IMG/VR virus record: IMGVR_UViG_3300036715_002570 | Location: 1-64,000 of that record | Length of the DNA stretch: 64,000 nt | Source: a virus | Direction: 5' to 3' (one strand) | Shown here: one piece after another, positions 55,111-62,117 of the stretch | Layout of the letters: each line of letters starts with the position of its first letter | Numbering within the stretch: the first letter of the stretch is position 1 | The notes under the pieces: model-generated | The model's input: only the letters and a program-made list of their open reading frames with translations | What the model was told of the DNA's origin: nothing | Databases searched by the model: none | Position numbers and translations under genes: made by a program

Positions 55111-55186
55111 TCCTCTTTAGCTCAGTTGGTAGAGCGTTGCACTGTTAATGCAAATGTCGTTGGTTCGAACCCAGCAAGAGGAGCCA
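55111..55186 (+). tRNA. tRNA-Asn(GTT)
   Basis: Canonical: TCCTCTT/AAGAGGA, TTGCA/TGCAA with loop CTGTTAA, encoded CCA. Confidence 0.92.
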
Positions 55187-55191
55187 AATTT

Positions 55192-55265
55192 GGGATGCAA
55201 GCTTTAAGGTGAAGCAACTGGCTCTTACCCAGTAGAACTCGGTTCAATACCGTGGCGTCCTACCA
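55192..55265 (+). tRNA. tRNA-Lys(CTT)
   Basis: Acceptor GGGATGC/GCGTCCT, D-stem GCTT/AAGC, anticodon stem ACTGG/CCAGT with loop CTCTTAC, encoded CCA. Confidence 0.85.
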
Positions 55266-55266
55266 C

Positions 55267-55339
55267 TCTTCCGTTGGTGTAATTGGCAACACAGCTGGCT
55301 TTTACGCAGTCGTTCTCGAATCGTTGCCGAGGCGGAGGA
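55267..55339 (+). tRNA. tRNA-Lys-like (TTT), irregular T-arm
   Basis: Acceptor TCTTCCG/CGGAGGA pairs. Loop CTTTTAC on a four-pair stem. The T-arm is CTCG/CGAG with a 9-nt loop. Confidence 0.5.
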
Positions 55340-55382
55340 CTTAGACGATTATAGAACAACATAATATCTGGAGACGAAATAG

Positions 55383-55619
55383 ATGATTGGTGTCACGACC
55401 CTCTCGCGTGAAGAACGCGTTAAGCTGAAGAAGGCGCTCGAACGAATCGAGGAAGAAGCAACGAAGACGTACGCGATCACACTAAAGATCGTCGTCAAGG
55501 AAACTCGCAGTGACGACCTTGCAGAACCGGGAAGTGCAGTTGACAGCATTGTTGACGTGCTGCTACCTGGCTCTGAAAGGCTGGTCGTCCTCAACCTGAC
55601 GTTCCCTGACGAAGAATAA
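55383..55619 (+). CDS. Unknown protein (78 aa)
   Basis: MIGVTTLSREERVKLKKALE, then YAITLKIVVKETRSDDL. Alpha then beta. GGAG lies about 10 nt upstream. No family recognised. Lone gene in the second tRNA array. Confidence 0.6.
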   Translation: MIGVTTLSREERVKLKKALERIEEEATKTYAITLKIVVKETRSDDLAEPGSAVDSIVDVLLPGSERLVVLNLTFPDEE

Positions 55620-55629
55620 CAGGACAAAT

Positions 55630-55701
55630 TACCGCGTAGCTCAGAAGTAGAGCAACACTCTTACAAAGTGAAGGTCGAGATTGCAAAATTCTCCGTGGCA
55701 A
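55630..55701 (+). tRNA. tRNA-Val(TAC), irregular T-arm
   Basis: D-stem GCTC/GAGC, anticodon loop CTTACAA, acceptor TACCGCG/CGTGGCA with one mismatch. T-arm GAGA/TCTC with an atypical loop. Confidence 0.6.
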
Positions 55702-55707
55702 CAAAAT

Positions 55708-55781
55708 GGTCGCGTAGCTCAATTGGTAGAGCGTTCTCTTGATAGGGGGAATGGTTGTAGGTTCAACTCCTACCGTGGCCA
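55708..55781 (+). tRNA. tRNA-Ile(GAT)
   Basis: Acceptor GGTCGCG/CGTGGCC, anticodon stem TTCTC/GGGGA with loop TTGATAG, T-stem GTAGG/CCTAC. Confidence 0.82.
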
Positions 55782-55788
55782 CAAATAT

Positions 55789-55860
55789 ACCCGCGTAATT
55801 CAGTGGTAGAATGCACGCTTGATAGGCGTGAGGTCGTAGGTTCAAGTCCTACCGTGGGTA
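55789..55860 (+). tRNA. tRNA-Ile(GAT), second copy
   Basis: Acceptor ACCCGCG/CGTGGGT, anticodon stem CACGC/GCGTG with loop TTGATAG. Confidence 0.88.
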
Positions 55861-55895
55861 CAATGTTTAGGATACGGTACTATACCATATCGACT

Positions 55896-55903
55896 CATAA
55901 ATA
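55896..55903 (+). promoter_or_regulatory. Late promoter CATAAATA
   Basis: 20 nt upstream of the HNH gene at 55924. Confidence 0.75.
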
Positions 55904-55923
55904 ACTTCAGCACAGGAGTTAGC

Positions 55924-56562
55924 ATGCAGTCTATGGAAATTATTCGTCAGGTGGAGATTGAGCGGCTTATTGAGGCATATGCTGAAACAGGGTCAATCGC
56001 AGGTGTGGGTCGAGTGATGGGAATATCTGTTAAGGCTCCATGTGTTCGCAAGCTAATAAAGCAGCGCCTGGCAGCAGCAAGCCCATCATTAATGAAGGAG
56101 CATTCCGCCCGCGGATCGTATAGCATTGAGCAAATAAGAGCTGCAGTAGCGAAATCGATCTGTATGTCAGAAGTGTTGCGAGAAATTGGATTAAGTACAC
56201 ATGGGTCTTGCGCTAATGTAATCAAGCGAATCATGAAAGAACACAACATTCTTTCAGATCACTTTGATCCTGCTTTGGCGCTTCGTAAAGGTAACGCTCG
56301 TAGATGGTCACCAGACGAAGTGTTTATCGAGCACAGCCCAATCCCACGGGCCACTCTGCACACGCATGTTAAACGGCATAACGTAATTGGGACACCGGTG
56401 TGCAGTGAATGTGGAGTTGCAACTACTTACAATCGTAAGCCGATTTCTCTGACCGTTGACCATATAAACGGCGTTAGTGATGATAATCGAATAGAAAATC
56501 TAAGGTGGCTATGTCCAAATTGTCATTCACAGACGAGTACGTATTGTGGGAAGAACAAGTGA
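55924..56562 (+). CDS. HNH homing endonuclease with helix-turn-helix region
   Basis: The 212-residue paralogue of 35582-36223 has the same order of domains: helical N-terminus, SICMSEVLREIGLSTHGSCA, WSPDEVFIEHSPIPRATLHT, then the HNH VCSECGVATTYNRKPISLTV, DHINGVSDDNRIENLRWLC and PNCHSQTSTYCG. CAGGAG upstream. It follows the Ile tRNAs. Confidence 0.88.
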   Translation: MQSMEIIRQVEIERLIEAYAETGSIAGVGRVMGISVKAPCVRKLIKQRLAAASPSLMKEHSARGSYSIEQIRAAVAKSICMSEVLREIGLSTHGSCANVIKRIMKEHNILSDHFDPALALRKGNARRWSPDEVFIEHSPIPRATLHTHVKRHNVIGTPVCSECGVATTYNRKPISLTVDHINGVSDDNRIENLRWLCPNCHSQTSTYCGKNK

Positions 56563-56590
56563 CGGTGTTTCTTGCAGAGAAGTAAAGAAC

Positions 56591-56663
56591 GGGCCTCTAG
56601 TATAGGGGATATTATGCCGTGCTTGCACCGCAGAGACCTAGGGTTCGATTCCCTTCTCTCCTA
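56591..56663 (+). tRNA. tRNA-Ala(TGC) with broken acceptor stem
   Basis: Anticodon arm CCGTG/CGCAG with loop CTTGCAC and T-loop TTCGATT are present. Only three acceptor pairs form (GGGCCTC with CTCTCCT). The 3' half is read through by the HNH frame. Confidence 0.55.
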
Positions 56664-57110
56664 CAAATAAAAAAGACATGCACACGATGCAAGCAAGAAA
56701 AGCTTCTACAAGACTTCACACGAGACTCATCCCAAAAAGAAGGACATTATTCTGCTTGTAAATTGTGCAAGCGTTTCACAGCCAGGATTCGTCATAAAGG
56801 TGATAATGTGGCGCAGGCGCGAAACAAGCTAAGAGTACAGCAAACATCGCAGATGATTCGTGATAAAAAGTCTTCAGGATGCATTGTATGTGGTGAGCTT
56901 GAGCCAGTCTGCTTAGATTTACACCACACGGATCCAAGTAAGAAAGACGTTGATCCAAACAAGCTGTGGAACCGTGTGTGGGATAAGTTCATGCAGGAGG
57001 CACAAAAGTGTATTGTCGTGTGTAGTAACTGTCACAAAAAGATTCATGCAGGGATGATCGTCAGCCAGTGTGACGGGACTGCAACAATGTTAAGAGCTGA
57101 TCAAGTGTAA
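56619..57110 (+). CDS. HNH homing endonuclease wedged between two tRNAs
   Basis: The 163-residue frame has an N-terminal zinc finger (KTCTRCKQEKLLQDFTRD...CKLC) and the HNH part GCIVCGELEPVCLDLHHTDP, CIVVCSNCHKKIHAGM; it is a paralogue of 8722-9180. The only standard start, GTG 56619, is inside tRNA-Ala; an ATA at 56667 is the alternative. The stop lies in tRNA-Thr, so both ends overlap tRNAs. Confidence 0.8.
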   Translation: MLAPQRPRVRFPSLLQIKKTCTRCKQEKLLQDFTRDSSQKEGHYSACKLCKRFTARIRHKGDNVAQARNKLRVQQTSQMIRDKKSSGCIVCGELEPVCLDLHHTDPSKKDVDPNKLWNRVWDKFMQEAQKCIVVCSNCHKKIHAGMIVSQCDGTATMLRADQV

Positions 57111-57167
57111 GTGGTGACACGCCTCTCTCGTAAGGAGGAGAACGGAGTTCAATTCTCCGGATCAGCA
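57096..57167 (+). tRNA. tRNA-Thr(CGT)
   Basis: Acceptor GCTGATC/GATCAGC, anticodon stem CCTCT/GGAGG with loop CTCGTAA, T-stem CGGAG/CTCCG. Overlaps the HNH stop. Confidence 0.88.
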
Positions 57168-57173
57168 CAAATT

Positions 57174-57244
57174 GCCCCTATAGTTAAATGGTATAACAGG
57201 ACCTTTGTAACGTTCAGTCCACAGTTCGATTCTGTGTAGGGGCA
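57174..57244 (+). tRNA. tRNA-Thr(TGT), second copy
   Basis: Acceptor GCCCCTA/TAGGGGC, loop TTTGTAA, T-stem CACAG/CTGTG. One C-C mismatch in the anticodon stem. Short variable loop, unlike the copy at 35447. Confidence 0.85.
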
Positions 57245-57272
57245 CACACTGCAAACAATGGAGGATGCTATG

Positions 57273-57320
57273 ACACAGCTAAACGCAGAACCAATGGAGT
57301 ACCGCGCAAGTCGGTAAACG
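57273..57320 (+). CDS. Possible 15-residue leader peptide
   Basis: MTQLNAEPMEYRASR follows GGAGGATGCT, a strong ribosome site, and precedes a 10-bp tandem repeat and the next gene. A leader or upstream ORF is possible. Confidence 0.35.
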
Positions 57321-57353
57321 GAGTTTCAAACAAGTTCAAACAAGTTCAAACGA

Positions 57354-57692
57354 ATGTCTGAACTTTACAGGCACTTTTCCAAAGACTGGGAGCATGTACT
57401 TGATTACTCTGATCAAGCACTACTCGACTTGTACAACCAAGAATCATACGGTGGCCGCGTAGAGTCCAACAACGGATTCGCTGTCGGTAAGAAATGGTTG
57501 AACGTCTACGTAACAGCATGGAAACAATCGATCAGAGAAGGTACTCTGTTCGTCCATGAACTGTACGAAGACCCAGGTTTCCCACATTGGTGGCTAGATA
57601 GCGTACTGAAGGGTGTGTACGACAATCTAGACGTCTGGTGGCAAGACTACAGCAAGACGAAAGTACATCATGATCTCACAAGCGCTTCATAG
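57354..57692 (+). CDS. Unknown protein (112 aa)
   Basis: Rich in Trp and Tyr: MSELYRHFSKDWEHVLDYSD, VGKKWLNVYVTAWKQSIREG, HWWLDSVLKGVYDNLDVWWQ. Helical. No family recognised. Preceded by a tandem repeat (CAAACAAGTT, about 2.5 units) instead of a clear ribosome site. Overlaps the next gene by 23 nt. Confidence 0.6.
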   Translation: MSELYRHFSKDWEHVLDYSDQALLDLYNQESYGGRVESNNGFAVGKKWLNVYVTAWKQSIREGTLFVHELYEDPGFPHWWLDSVLKGVYDNLDVWWQDYSKTKVHHDLTSAS

Positions 57693-57993
57693 CAAGTTTC
57701 TAACAAACACAGACGATACGGGCCGATTTGTTGTGTATTCACAGCGAACCGGTCGTCGGTACTACGTTGAGCCGATCGAAACACAACACACCCCCAAGTG
57801 GGGTTCAGTTGATCCAGCAACGGGTGAACTGATGCACAAGAAAGGCGATGGCAAGTACCGTGGCGGTGTCTCTCCAAAGGAGAGCCTGGTCACAGCTGAA
57901 AACGGGTTCAGCATCATTCATGAGCTTGGTATTGGCGTGAGCCCACACCATGCAATCGATGTGATTGATGCTAAGTATCCAGACAAAGCATAA
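57670..57993 (+). CDS. Unknown protein (107 aa)
   Basis: RFVVYSQRTGRRYYVEPIET, KWGSVDPATGELMHKKGDGK, GGVSPKESLVTAENGFSIIH. A beta then alpha phage protein seen beside structural and metabolic genes; function unknown. Confidence 0.65.
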   Translation: MISQALHSKFLTNTDDTGRFVVYSQRTGRRYYVEPIETQHTPKWGSVDPATGELMHKKGDGKYRGGVSPKESLVTAENGFSIIHELGIGVSPHHAIDVIDAKYPDKA

Positions 57994-58079
57994 CAGGCCA
58001 ATGTACAAACAGTGTCCCGGGTTCATTGTTATGCTGTAGTAGGGTTTCCTCACTTTGTCCCACCTATACAAAGTGATAC

Positions 58080-58153
58080 GGGGGCGGGGTGTTTACCGGA
58101 TAGCATATTACCCTTGCAAGGTTTTGGATCGAGTTCGAGTCTCGACGCCTCCA
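58080..58153 (+). tRNA. tRNA-Ala(TGC)
   Basis: Acceptor GGGGGCG/CGCCTCC, T-arm TCGAG/CTCGA, loop CTTGCAA. Lower anticodon stem weak. Preceded by a CACTTTG/CAAAGTG hairpin. Confidence 0.65.
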
Positions 58154-58224
58154 CAAACGCTGTTGATTTACCCTGTTGTAATCGAGAAGATTATGTCACA
58201 AATGGGAATAGTCAGGGGCGAGAA

Positions 58225-58440
58225 ATGGAAAAAGCACTCGTGGTATTCGGTTGCACGATAGTTGGCGGTGGTGCTGGCTATCTAGTCAGCCCCGATGGAA
58301 CTGCCGTGACAATCGGAAGTGCAGTCGGTTTTCTGATTGGCTGCATGTTGGTCAGTGGCAGCGGCGGCGACGGCGGAAGTGCAGCGATCGTTGACCTGAT
58401 TGACGACCTCACTGACGGCTTCGCAACCAGTCACCACTGA
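58225..58440 (+). CDS. Small Gly-rich membrane protein (71 aa)
   Basis: ATG 58225 with GGGGCGAG upstream. Two membrane segments (VVFGCTIVGGGAGYLV and TIGSAVGFLIGCMLV), then GSGGDGGSAAIVDLIDDLTD. Unknown role. Confidence 0.6.
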   Translation: MEKALVVFGCTIVGGGAGYLVSPDGTAVTIGSAVGFLIGCMLVSGSGGDGGSAAIVDLIDDLTDGFATSHH

Positions 58441-58448
58441 CAATTTTT

Positions 58449-58521
58449 GGGGATTAGTACAGCTGGAAAAACGCTAGCCTTGCACGCTTGAGTCAGGAGT
58501 TCGATCCTCCACCAGCTAGAA
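58449..58521 (+). tRNA. tRNA-Ala-like (TGC), 3' acceptor strand altered
   Basis: GGGGATT start, loop CTTGCAC and T-arm GGAG/CTCC fit tRNA-Ala. The 3' strand instead pairs with a D-arm segment (CAGCTGG with CCAGCTA). Confidence 0.45.
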
Positions 58522-58541
58522 GTCAAACAAAGACAAATAAT

Positions 58542-58615
58542 AGCTCCATAGCTCAATGGTAGAGCACTGCGTTGACATCGCAGATACGAAGGTTCGATTC
58601 CTTCTGGAGCTACCA
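58542..58615 (+). tRNA. tRNA-Val(GAC)
   Basis: Canonical: AGCTCCA/TGGAGCT, CTGCG/CGCAG with loop TTGACAT, encoded CCA. Confidence 0.92.
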
Positions 58616-58626
58616 ATTAAAGGAAC

Positions 58627-58963
58627 ATGATGATTTACGTCGCAGCACCACACAGCGACCCTGATCTTGCGATCAAGGACGCTAGGGTGCGCGAGTTCTA
58701 CGAGTTTGAGACCACCAAATATAGTCAGATGCCTGATGATTGGGTCTACTGGCAACAGTACAGTGAGCAAATGCTGAGCAAGTGTGACGGGATGGTCTTG
58801 CTGCTGCTAGAAGGCTGGGATAAGTCGACGGGCGTCCTCGCAGAACTCCGTACTGCCGAGACAACGGAATCCCATCCTCGTGACGGATGTCCGCTGGAAG
58901 CAGTTGTACGTTCCCGGACAGGGAATCGAATCATTCGTCATCAAACTGATAACCACTAAATAA
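58627..58963 (+). CDS. DUF1937/deoxyribosyltransferase-like protein, frameshifted
   Basis: MMIYVAAPHSDPDLAIKDAR, then CDGMVLLLLEGWDKSTGVLA, the YVAAP and C-D-GW-S-G-E pattern of small nucleoside-deoxyribosyltransferase-like proteins. After RTAET the frame is lost. One surplus A near 58863 would join NPILVTDVRWKQLYVPGQGI and ESFVIKLITTK to 58963. As written it ends at 58959 with unlikely sequence. Confidence 0.65.
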
Positions 58964-58986
58964 GTGGTCCAGTTAAGGGAGCCCTT

Positions 58987-59145
58987 ATGCGTCTGCAAGA
59001 CCTTTCATTCATCACAGAACAACAACTCCGTGAGCAAGCTGTTGCCCAACAGGCTCATGCTTTGCTAGAATCTGCAACTCCTGAGGAACTGATTTTGTCG
59101 GAACCTCGCAGCGCAGAAGACGTAATTGCGGAGTTGTACAAGTGA
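58987..59145 (+). CDS. Small protein (52 aa) with capsid-target-like start
   Basis: MRLQDLSFITEQQLREQAVA (I-T-E at 9-11), then a helix LLESATPEELILSEP. Overlaps the next GTG by 4 nt, so the two are translated together. Confidence 0.6.
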   Translation: MRLQDLSFITEQQLREQAVAQQAHALLESATPEELILSEPRSAEDVIAELYK

Positions 59146-59495
59146 TCGAAGTTCGCACGTGCATCTTGTTTCGTAAAACCTCGGTACAGCACTCACGTGA
59201 TCCGCGAGTGCGCGACAAGATCGTAGACTTCATCCGATTCAAGTCAGAGCACCCCCTTGAGTTGTATGGCTCGAAGGATCGTGCGTTTGCTAATGAAGGC
59301 AACTTGCGTGGTTTCATCCACGCAGGCCTAACGTTTGACGTTTCGATCGTGTACAAGATTGGGATGGTCGGTGGTAAGCGGACGTTGGATCTGTACGGCG
59401 TGTTCTCCCACGACGAGCTTGGTACAGGCCAGCCTCGTAACATCAATCGTCAACGTTCTGCTGGTGAAAAGCTGCGGAACCAAGAGATGGAGTAA
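59142..59495 (+). CDS. Unknown protein (117 aa), partner of the preceding small gene
   Basis: DPRVRDKIVDFIRFKSEHPL, GLTFDVSIVYKIGMVGGKRT, LDLYGVFSHDELGTGQPRNI. The size and order (small helical protein, then a basic alpha/beta protein with a D-L-Y-GVFSHDELG end) resemble RelE-type toxin pairs, but I do not recognise a catalytic site. Confidence 0.6.
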   Translation: MIEVRTCILFRKTSVQHSRDPRVRDKIVDFIRFKSEHPLELYGSKDRAFANEGNLRGFIHAGLTFDVSIVYKIGMVGGKRTLDLYGVFSHDELGTGQPRNINRQRSAGEKLRNQEME

Positions 59496-59510
59496 CGCTC
59501 CATCTTTCAT

Positions 59511-59581
59511 GCTCTGTTAGTATAGTGGGATAATAACTCCTTGGTACGGAGTAGACACAGGTTCAATTCCTGTACAGAGCA
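59511..59581 (+). tRNA. tRNA-Thr(GGT)
   Basis: Acceptor GCTCTGT/ACAGAGC, anticodon stem ACTCC/GGAGT with loop TTGGTAC, T-stem CACAG..CTGT. Confidence 0.9.
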
Positions 59582-59590
59582 CAAAACATC

Positions 59591-59665
59591 GCCTGGTGAG
59601 CGTAGCGGGTGACACCTCCTCTCCTACAAAGAGGTATTGCAGGGTTCGAACCCAGCCGTGGCCAC
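59591..59665 (+). tRNA. tRNA-Val-like (TAC), degenerate
   Basis: Anticodon stem CCTCT/AGAGG with loop CCTACAA (C33), T-loop TTCGAAC. Acceptor and T-stems pair poorly. ACCA at the end. Confidence 0.4.
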
Positions 59666-59682
59666 CATCTAAAGGAACAAAC

Positions 59683-59905
59683 GTGCGCAATATTGTCCAG
59701 TATCCATTACAGTACGATGAGGTCGTCACGAGCGCTTGAGCGCACAGCTCAAGCGCTCGCTGAAAAAGAAGCCGGTACTTGCGGGAGCATTGACGCACAC
59801 GTGTTGAATTGGCTGCACCGGTTTGTGTTGAGCAACAAGACCAGGATGATCGATGAACTCGCAAACGCTGACCAATACGGCCGCAACCGTCCTTGCCAGG
59901 CCTGA
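59683..59905 (+). CDS. Unknown protein (about 73 aa), probable frameshift
   Basis: GTG 59683 with AAAGGAA upstream reads RNIVQYPLQYDEVVT and then stops early. The next frame continues ALERTAQALAEKEAGTCGSI, DAHVLNWLHRFVLSNKTRMI to 59905. One surplus base near 59730 would join them. Overlaps the next gene. Confidence 0.5.
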
Positions 59906-60734
59906 TCGCCTGGCGTACCACGCAACGTCGTACGACGAAGTATACCAATACTTCCTGATGCGCAACCTTCAACTTGCTCCTCACGGCTTTCGTTGGTCGT
60001 TTGAGTTGACGCCACAAGAAGGTGGCTACACAACACATCTAACCAGCCAAGATGGTACCACGTATGATTCGTTTTATGTAACGAATCAAGGTAAGGGTGT
60101 TGGCAGGCGACTACTCAAGCAGTGCCACAACAAAATCATCACAATCGGCGATTGCCAAATCGTTGAGTGGCTCCGTCATCATGACGCGAACTTTGAAGTG
60201 ATTCATGGTGTCTTTGACACCGTAGAATACCAGATGATTCAGCGGACGTATGGCAACGAGCGCGCTAAACGTAGCGGTGTGTTTAAGATGAACCACATCG
60301 ACGAAGGAATCTACATTCTGTCCAAGCTCGGCGCATCGTCAATCGCACAGAAAGCGTTCTGCTTGCATCCCCTGCTGCAGCTGGATCCTGACCTCGAAAA
60401 GAACTTCGACGTCATCGTCGCACAGTGTGACAAGCGTGCTGTTGCGCTGGCGATGGAGTACCGGAATATCGCCAACGCATACCTTAGCCGTCGGGAGATC
60501 GATACGCTGGAAGAAGTTGCCCTCAGTCCTCTGGAAGGCGTCAACCGCATGTTGGTTGCTGACAAGATCCAAAACTATAAGGACTTTATGGCACATCACT
60601 ACGAAACGCACCCGCGTCGTCGTGAACTGAACGAGTACTTCCACAATTGGTTCGAGCGTTTGGGTGAAGATCGAATGGGCAATCTGCATTGGGTTGACTG
60701 GATCGCAAGCCTCGAATCCCTCCACACCAAGTGA
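59853..60734 (+). CDS. Unknown protein with GNAT-like motif (293 aa)
   Basis: The N-terminal part has RWSFELTPQEGGYTTHL, then VTNQGKGVGRRLLKQC, which resembles the acyl-CoA-binding loop (Q/R-x-x-G-x-G) of GNAT acetyltransferases. The C-terminal part is helical, with LSKLGASSIAQKAFCLHPLL and CDKRAVALAMEYRNIANAYL. No catalytic residues can be assigned with confidence. Confidence 0.55.
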   Translation: MNSQTLTNTAATVLARPDRLAYHATSYDEVYQYFLMRNLQLAPHGFRWSFELTPQEGGYTTHLTSQDGTTYDSFYVTNQGKGVGRRLLKQCHNKIITIGDCQIVEWLRHHDANFEVIHGVFDTVEYQMIQRTYGNERAKRSGVFKMNHIDEGIYILSKLGASSIAQKAFCLHPLLQLDPDLEKNFDVIVAQCDKRAVALAMEYRNIANAYLSRREIDTLEEVALSPLEGVNRMLVADKIQNYKDFMAHHYETHPRRRELNEYFHNWFERLGEDRMGNLHWVDWIASLESLHTK

Positions 60735-60740
60735 GCAACT

Positions 60741-61007
60741 ATGAAAATGATCCTCCCACCACCGCACGCGTCAAATACAACGTTCCCTCTACTGACGATC
60801 AACGTCGGCGAGGTGTGGCACGTTCGATTTCCTGAAGAGACGCGTATTCGACGTGTCTTGGTCGAATCGTTCACGGAGCGAGTGATCGAGCTGCGCGTGT
60901 ACAAGGACGGGCACGGTGACTCGAAGTTCAAGTTCCGTAGCTACATCGTCGATGACCTGCAGTGGATTCATCAGCTCGCTGAACCCGATCCTGAATCTGT
61001 TGACTGA
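60741..61007 (+). CDS. Unknown protein (88 aa)
   Basis: Beta-rich: LLTINVGEVWHVRFPEETRI, RRVLVESFTERVIELRVYKD, SYIVDDLQWIHQL. Six nt after the previous stop; weak ribosome site. Unknown role. Confidence 0.6.
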   Translation: MKMILPPPHASNTTFPLLTINVGEVWHVRFPEETRIRRVLVESFTERVIELRVYKDGHGDSKFKFRSYIVDDLQWIHQLAEPDPESVD

Positions 61008-61057
61008 CACCTGCCGTTTTCAGGAAGATGGGCTGACTTAACAAGAAAGGTCAGTCC

Positions 61058-61615
61058 ATGAGCTCACTAGCAGATGTCGGAATCCCTGGGGTTGGCACGG
61101 GAATTCTTCAACCAAATTTAGCATACAAGTTCCGTGTACGGATCGTTGAGAATGACGTTCAGTACAACGAGCTGTCAATGCAAGTTGTATCAACATCAGA
61201 TTTTGGATATTGGTCATCCCAGTACGGTGGACACCGCCTAACCGTCGTATTCCAAGACGACGTAACTAACCAGGCCGCCCGCCGGCTAGTTGATCTGCAT
61301 GCACGAGGTGCAAAGATTGACGTGTTCGTAGACATTTTAGACGGCAACGACACCGTTACACGCACGCACGCTTTCAACGACGCAGTGATCGCCGGCGACC
61401 TCGTATTTTCACCGTTGGATTACGCTGGTGGCGGTTCTCCCGAACAGTTCGTGTTCAACAGCAACAATCGCGACGATAACCCTTTACGAACTATGCTAAG
61501 TGGCAGTAGGGTAGAGTTTTATAAGCGCGATCACAAGACGGGCGTAAATACGATCACCGCAACGTTTTTTGCACAGCAGTACCAGGTTTTGTTCCCCCAA
61601 CCGACTAAGGAATAG
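61058..61615 (+). CDS. Tail-tube-like (gp19-like) virion protein
   Basis: The 185-residue protein begins SSLADVGIPGVGTGILQPNL, AYKFRVRIVENDVQYNELSM, like gp19-type tail tube proteins of T4-like phages. QYGGHRLTVVFQDDVTNQAA and FNSNNRDDNPLRTMLSGSRV continue a beta-barrel pattern. AAAGG lies 10 nt upstream. Confidence 0.6.
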   Translation: MSSLADVGIPGVGTGILQPNLAYKFRVRIVENDVQYNELSMQVVSTSDFGYWSSQYGGHRLTVVFQDDVTNQAARRLVDLHARGAKIDVFVDILDGNDTVTRTHAFNDAVIAGDLVFSPLDYAGGGSPEQFVFNSNNRDDNPLRTMLSGSRVEFYKRDHKTGVNTITATFFAQQYQVLFPQPTKE

Positions 61616-61647
61616 TCATGCAATAGGTTTTTGAAAAGGTCGTTATC

Positions 61648-61882
61648 GTGTTTCACTTTAACAAGGCTCATCTAGCGGATCCGACGATCCCAATGTGGGT
61701 GTTGAAAGTGAAGGGTGAGTCACACTATGTGTCGCACGTTGAAGTGCAACCCGGGTGTGGGATTCTCCACGAAGGAAACTCCTGACAATCCACACACCGA
61801 AGGTGCGATCAAGATCAAGATCAGGGGGAATCTAAAATTGTTCACCAACGACCAAGGAGAACCTGAAGCATTGATCTACTGA
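61648..61882 (+). CDS. Unknown phage protein (77 aa), frameshift in a GGG run
   Basis: From GTG 61648: FHFNKAHLADPTIPMWVLKV, KGESHYVSHVEVQPG. Reading GG instead of GGG at 61753-61755 restores VGFSTKETPDNPHTEGAIKI, KIRGNLKLFTNDQGE to 61882. The WVLKVKGExxYVxHV and STKETPDNPHT motifs recur in T4-like phages; function unknown. Confidence 0.7.
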
Positions 61883-61883
61883 C

Positions 61884-62117
61884 ATGCGCAAATATCGAAT
61901 CGTGTGCCGCGTATATGGCGATGGCTCCTGCACGTACACACCTCAGTATAAGGTGCGGTTTTGGCCGTTCTGGCTCCACTTCACAGACAATTACCCACAA
62001 TGTCCTGAGGTGTTTAACCAGCTGCACGAGGCACGGGAGTTTGTGATGCTTGAGATTAATCGAGAGCGTTCACACACGTTGGTATCAACCTACATTGAAA
62101 TGTGCGCCAAGGAATGA
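61884..62117 (+). CDS. Unknown protein (77 aa)
   Basis: MRKYRIVCRVYGDGSCTYTP, YKVRFWPFWLHFTDNYPQCP, then a helix. Aromatic-rich. Two nt from the previous stop and overlapping the next start by 4 nt. Confidence 0.65.
   Translation: MRKYRIVCRVYGDGSCTYTPQYKVRFWPFWLHFTDNYPQCPEVFNQLHEAREFVMLEINRERSHTLVSTYIEMCAKE

Noticed and set aside
59142-59495. RelE/HigB toxin with antitoxin at 58987
   Set aside because: Layout fits, but no catalytic residues or antitoxin DNA-binding motif could be recognised, so it is left as unknown.
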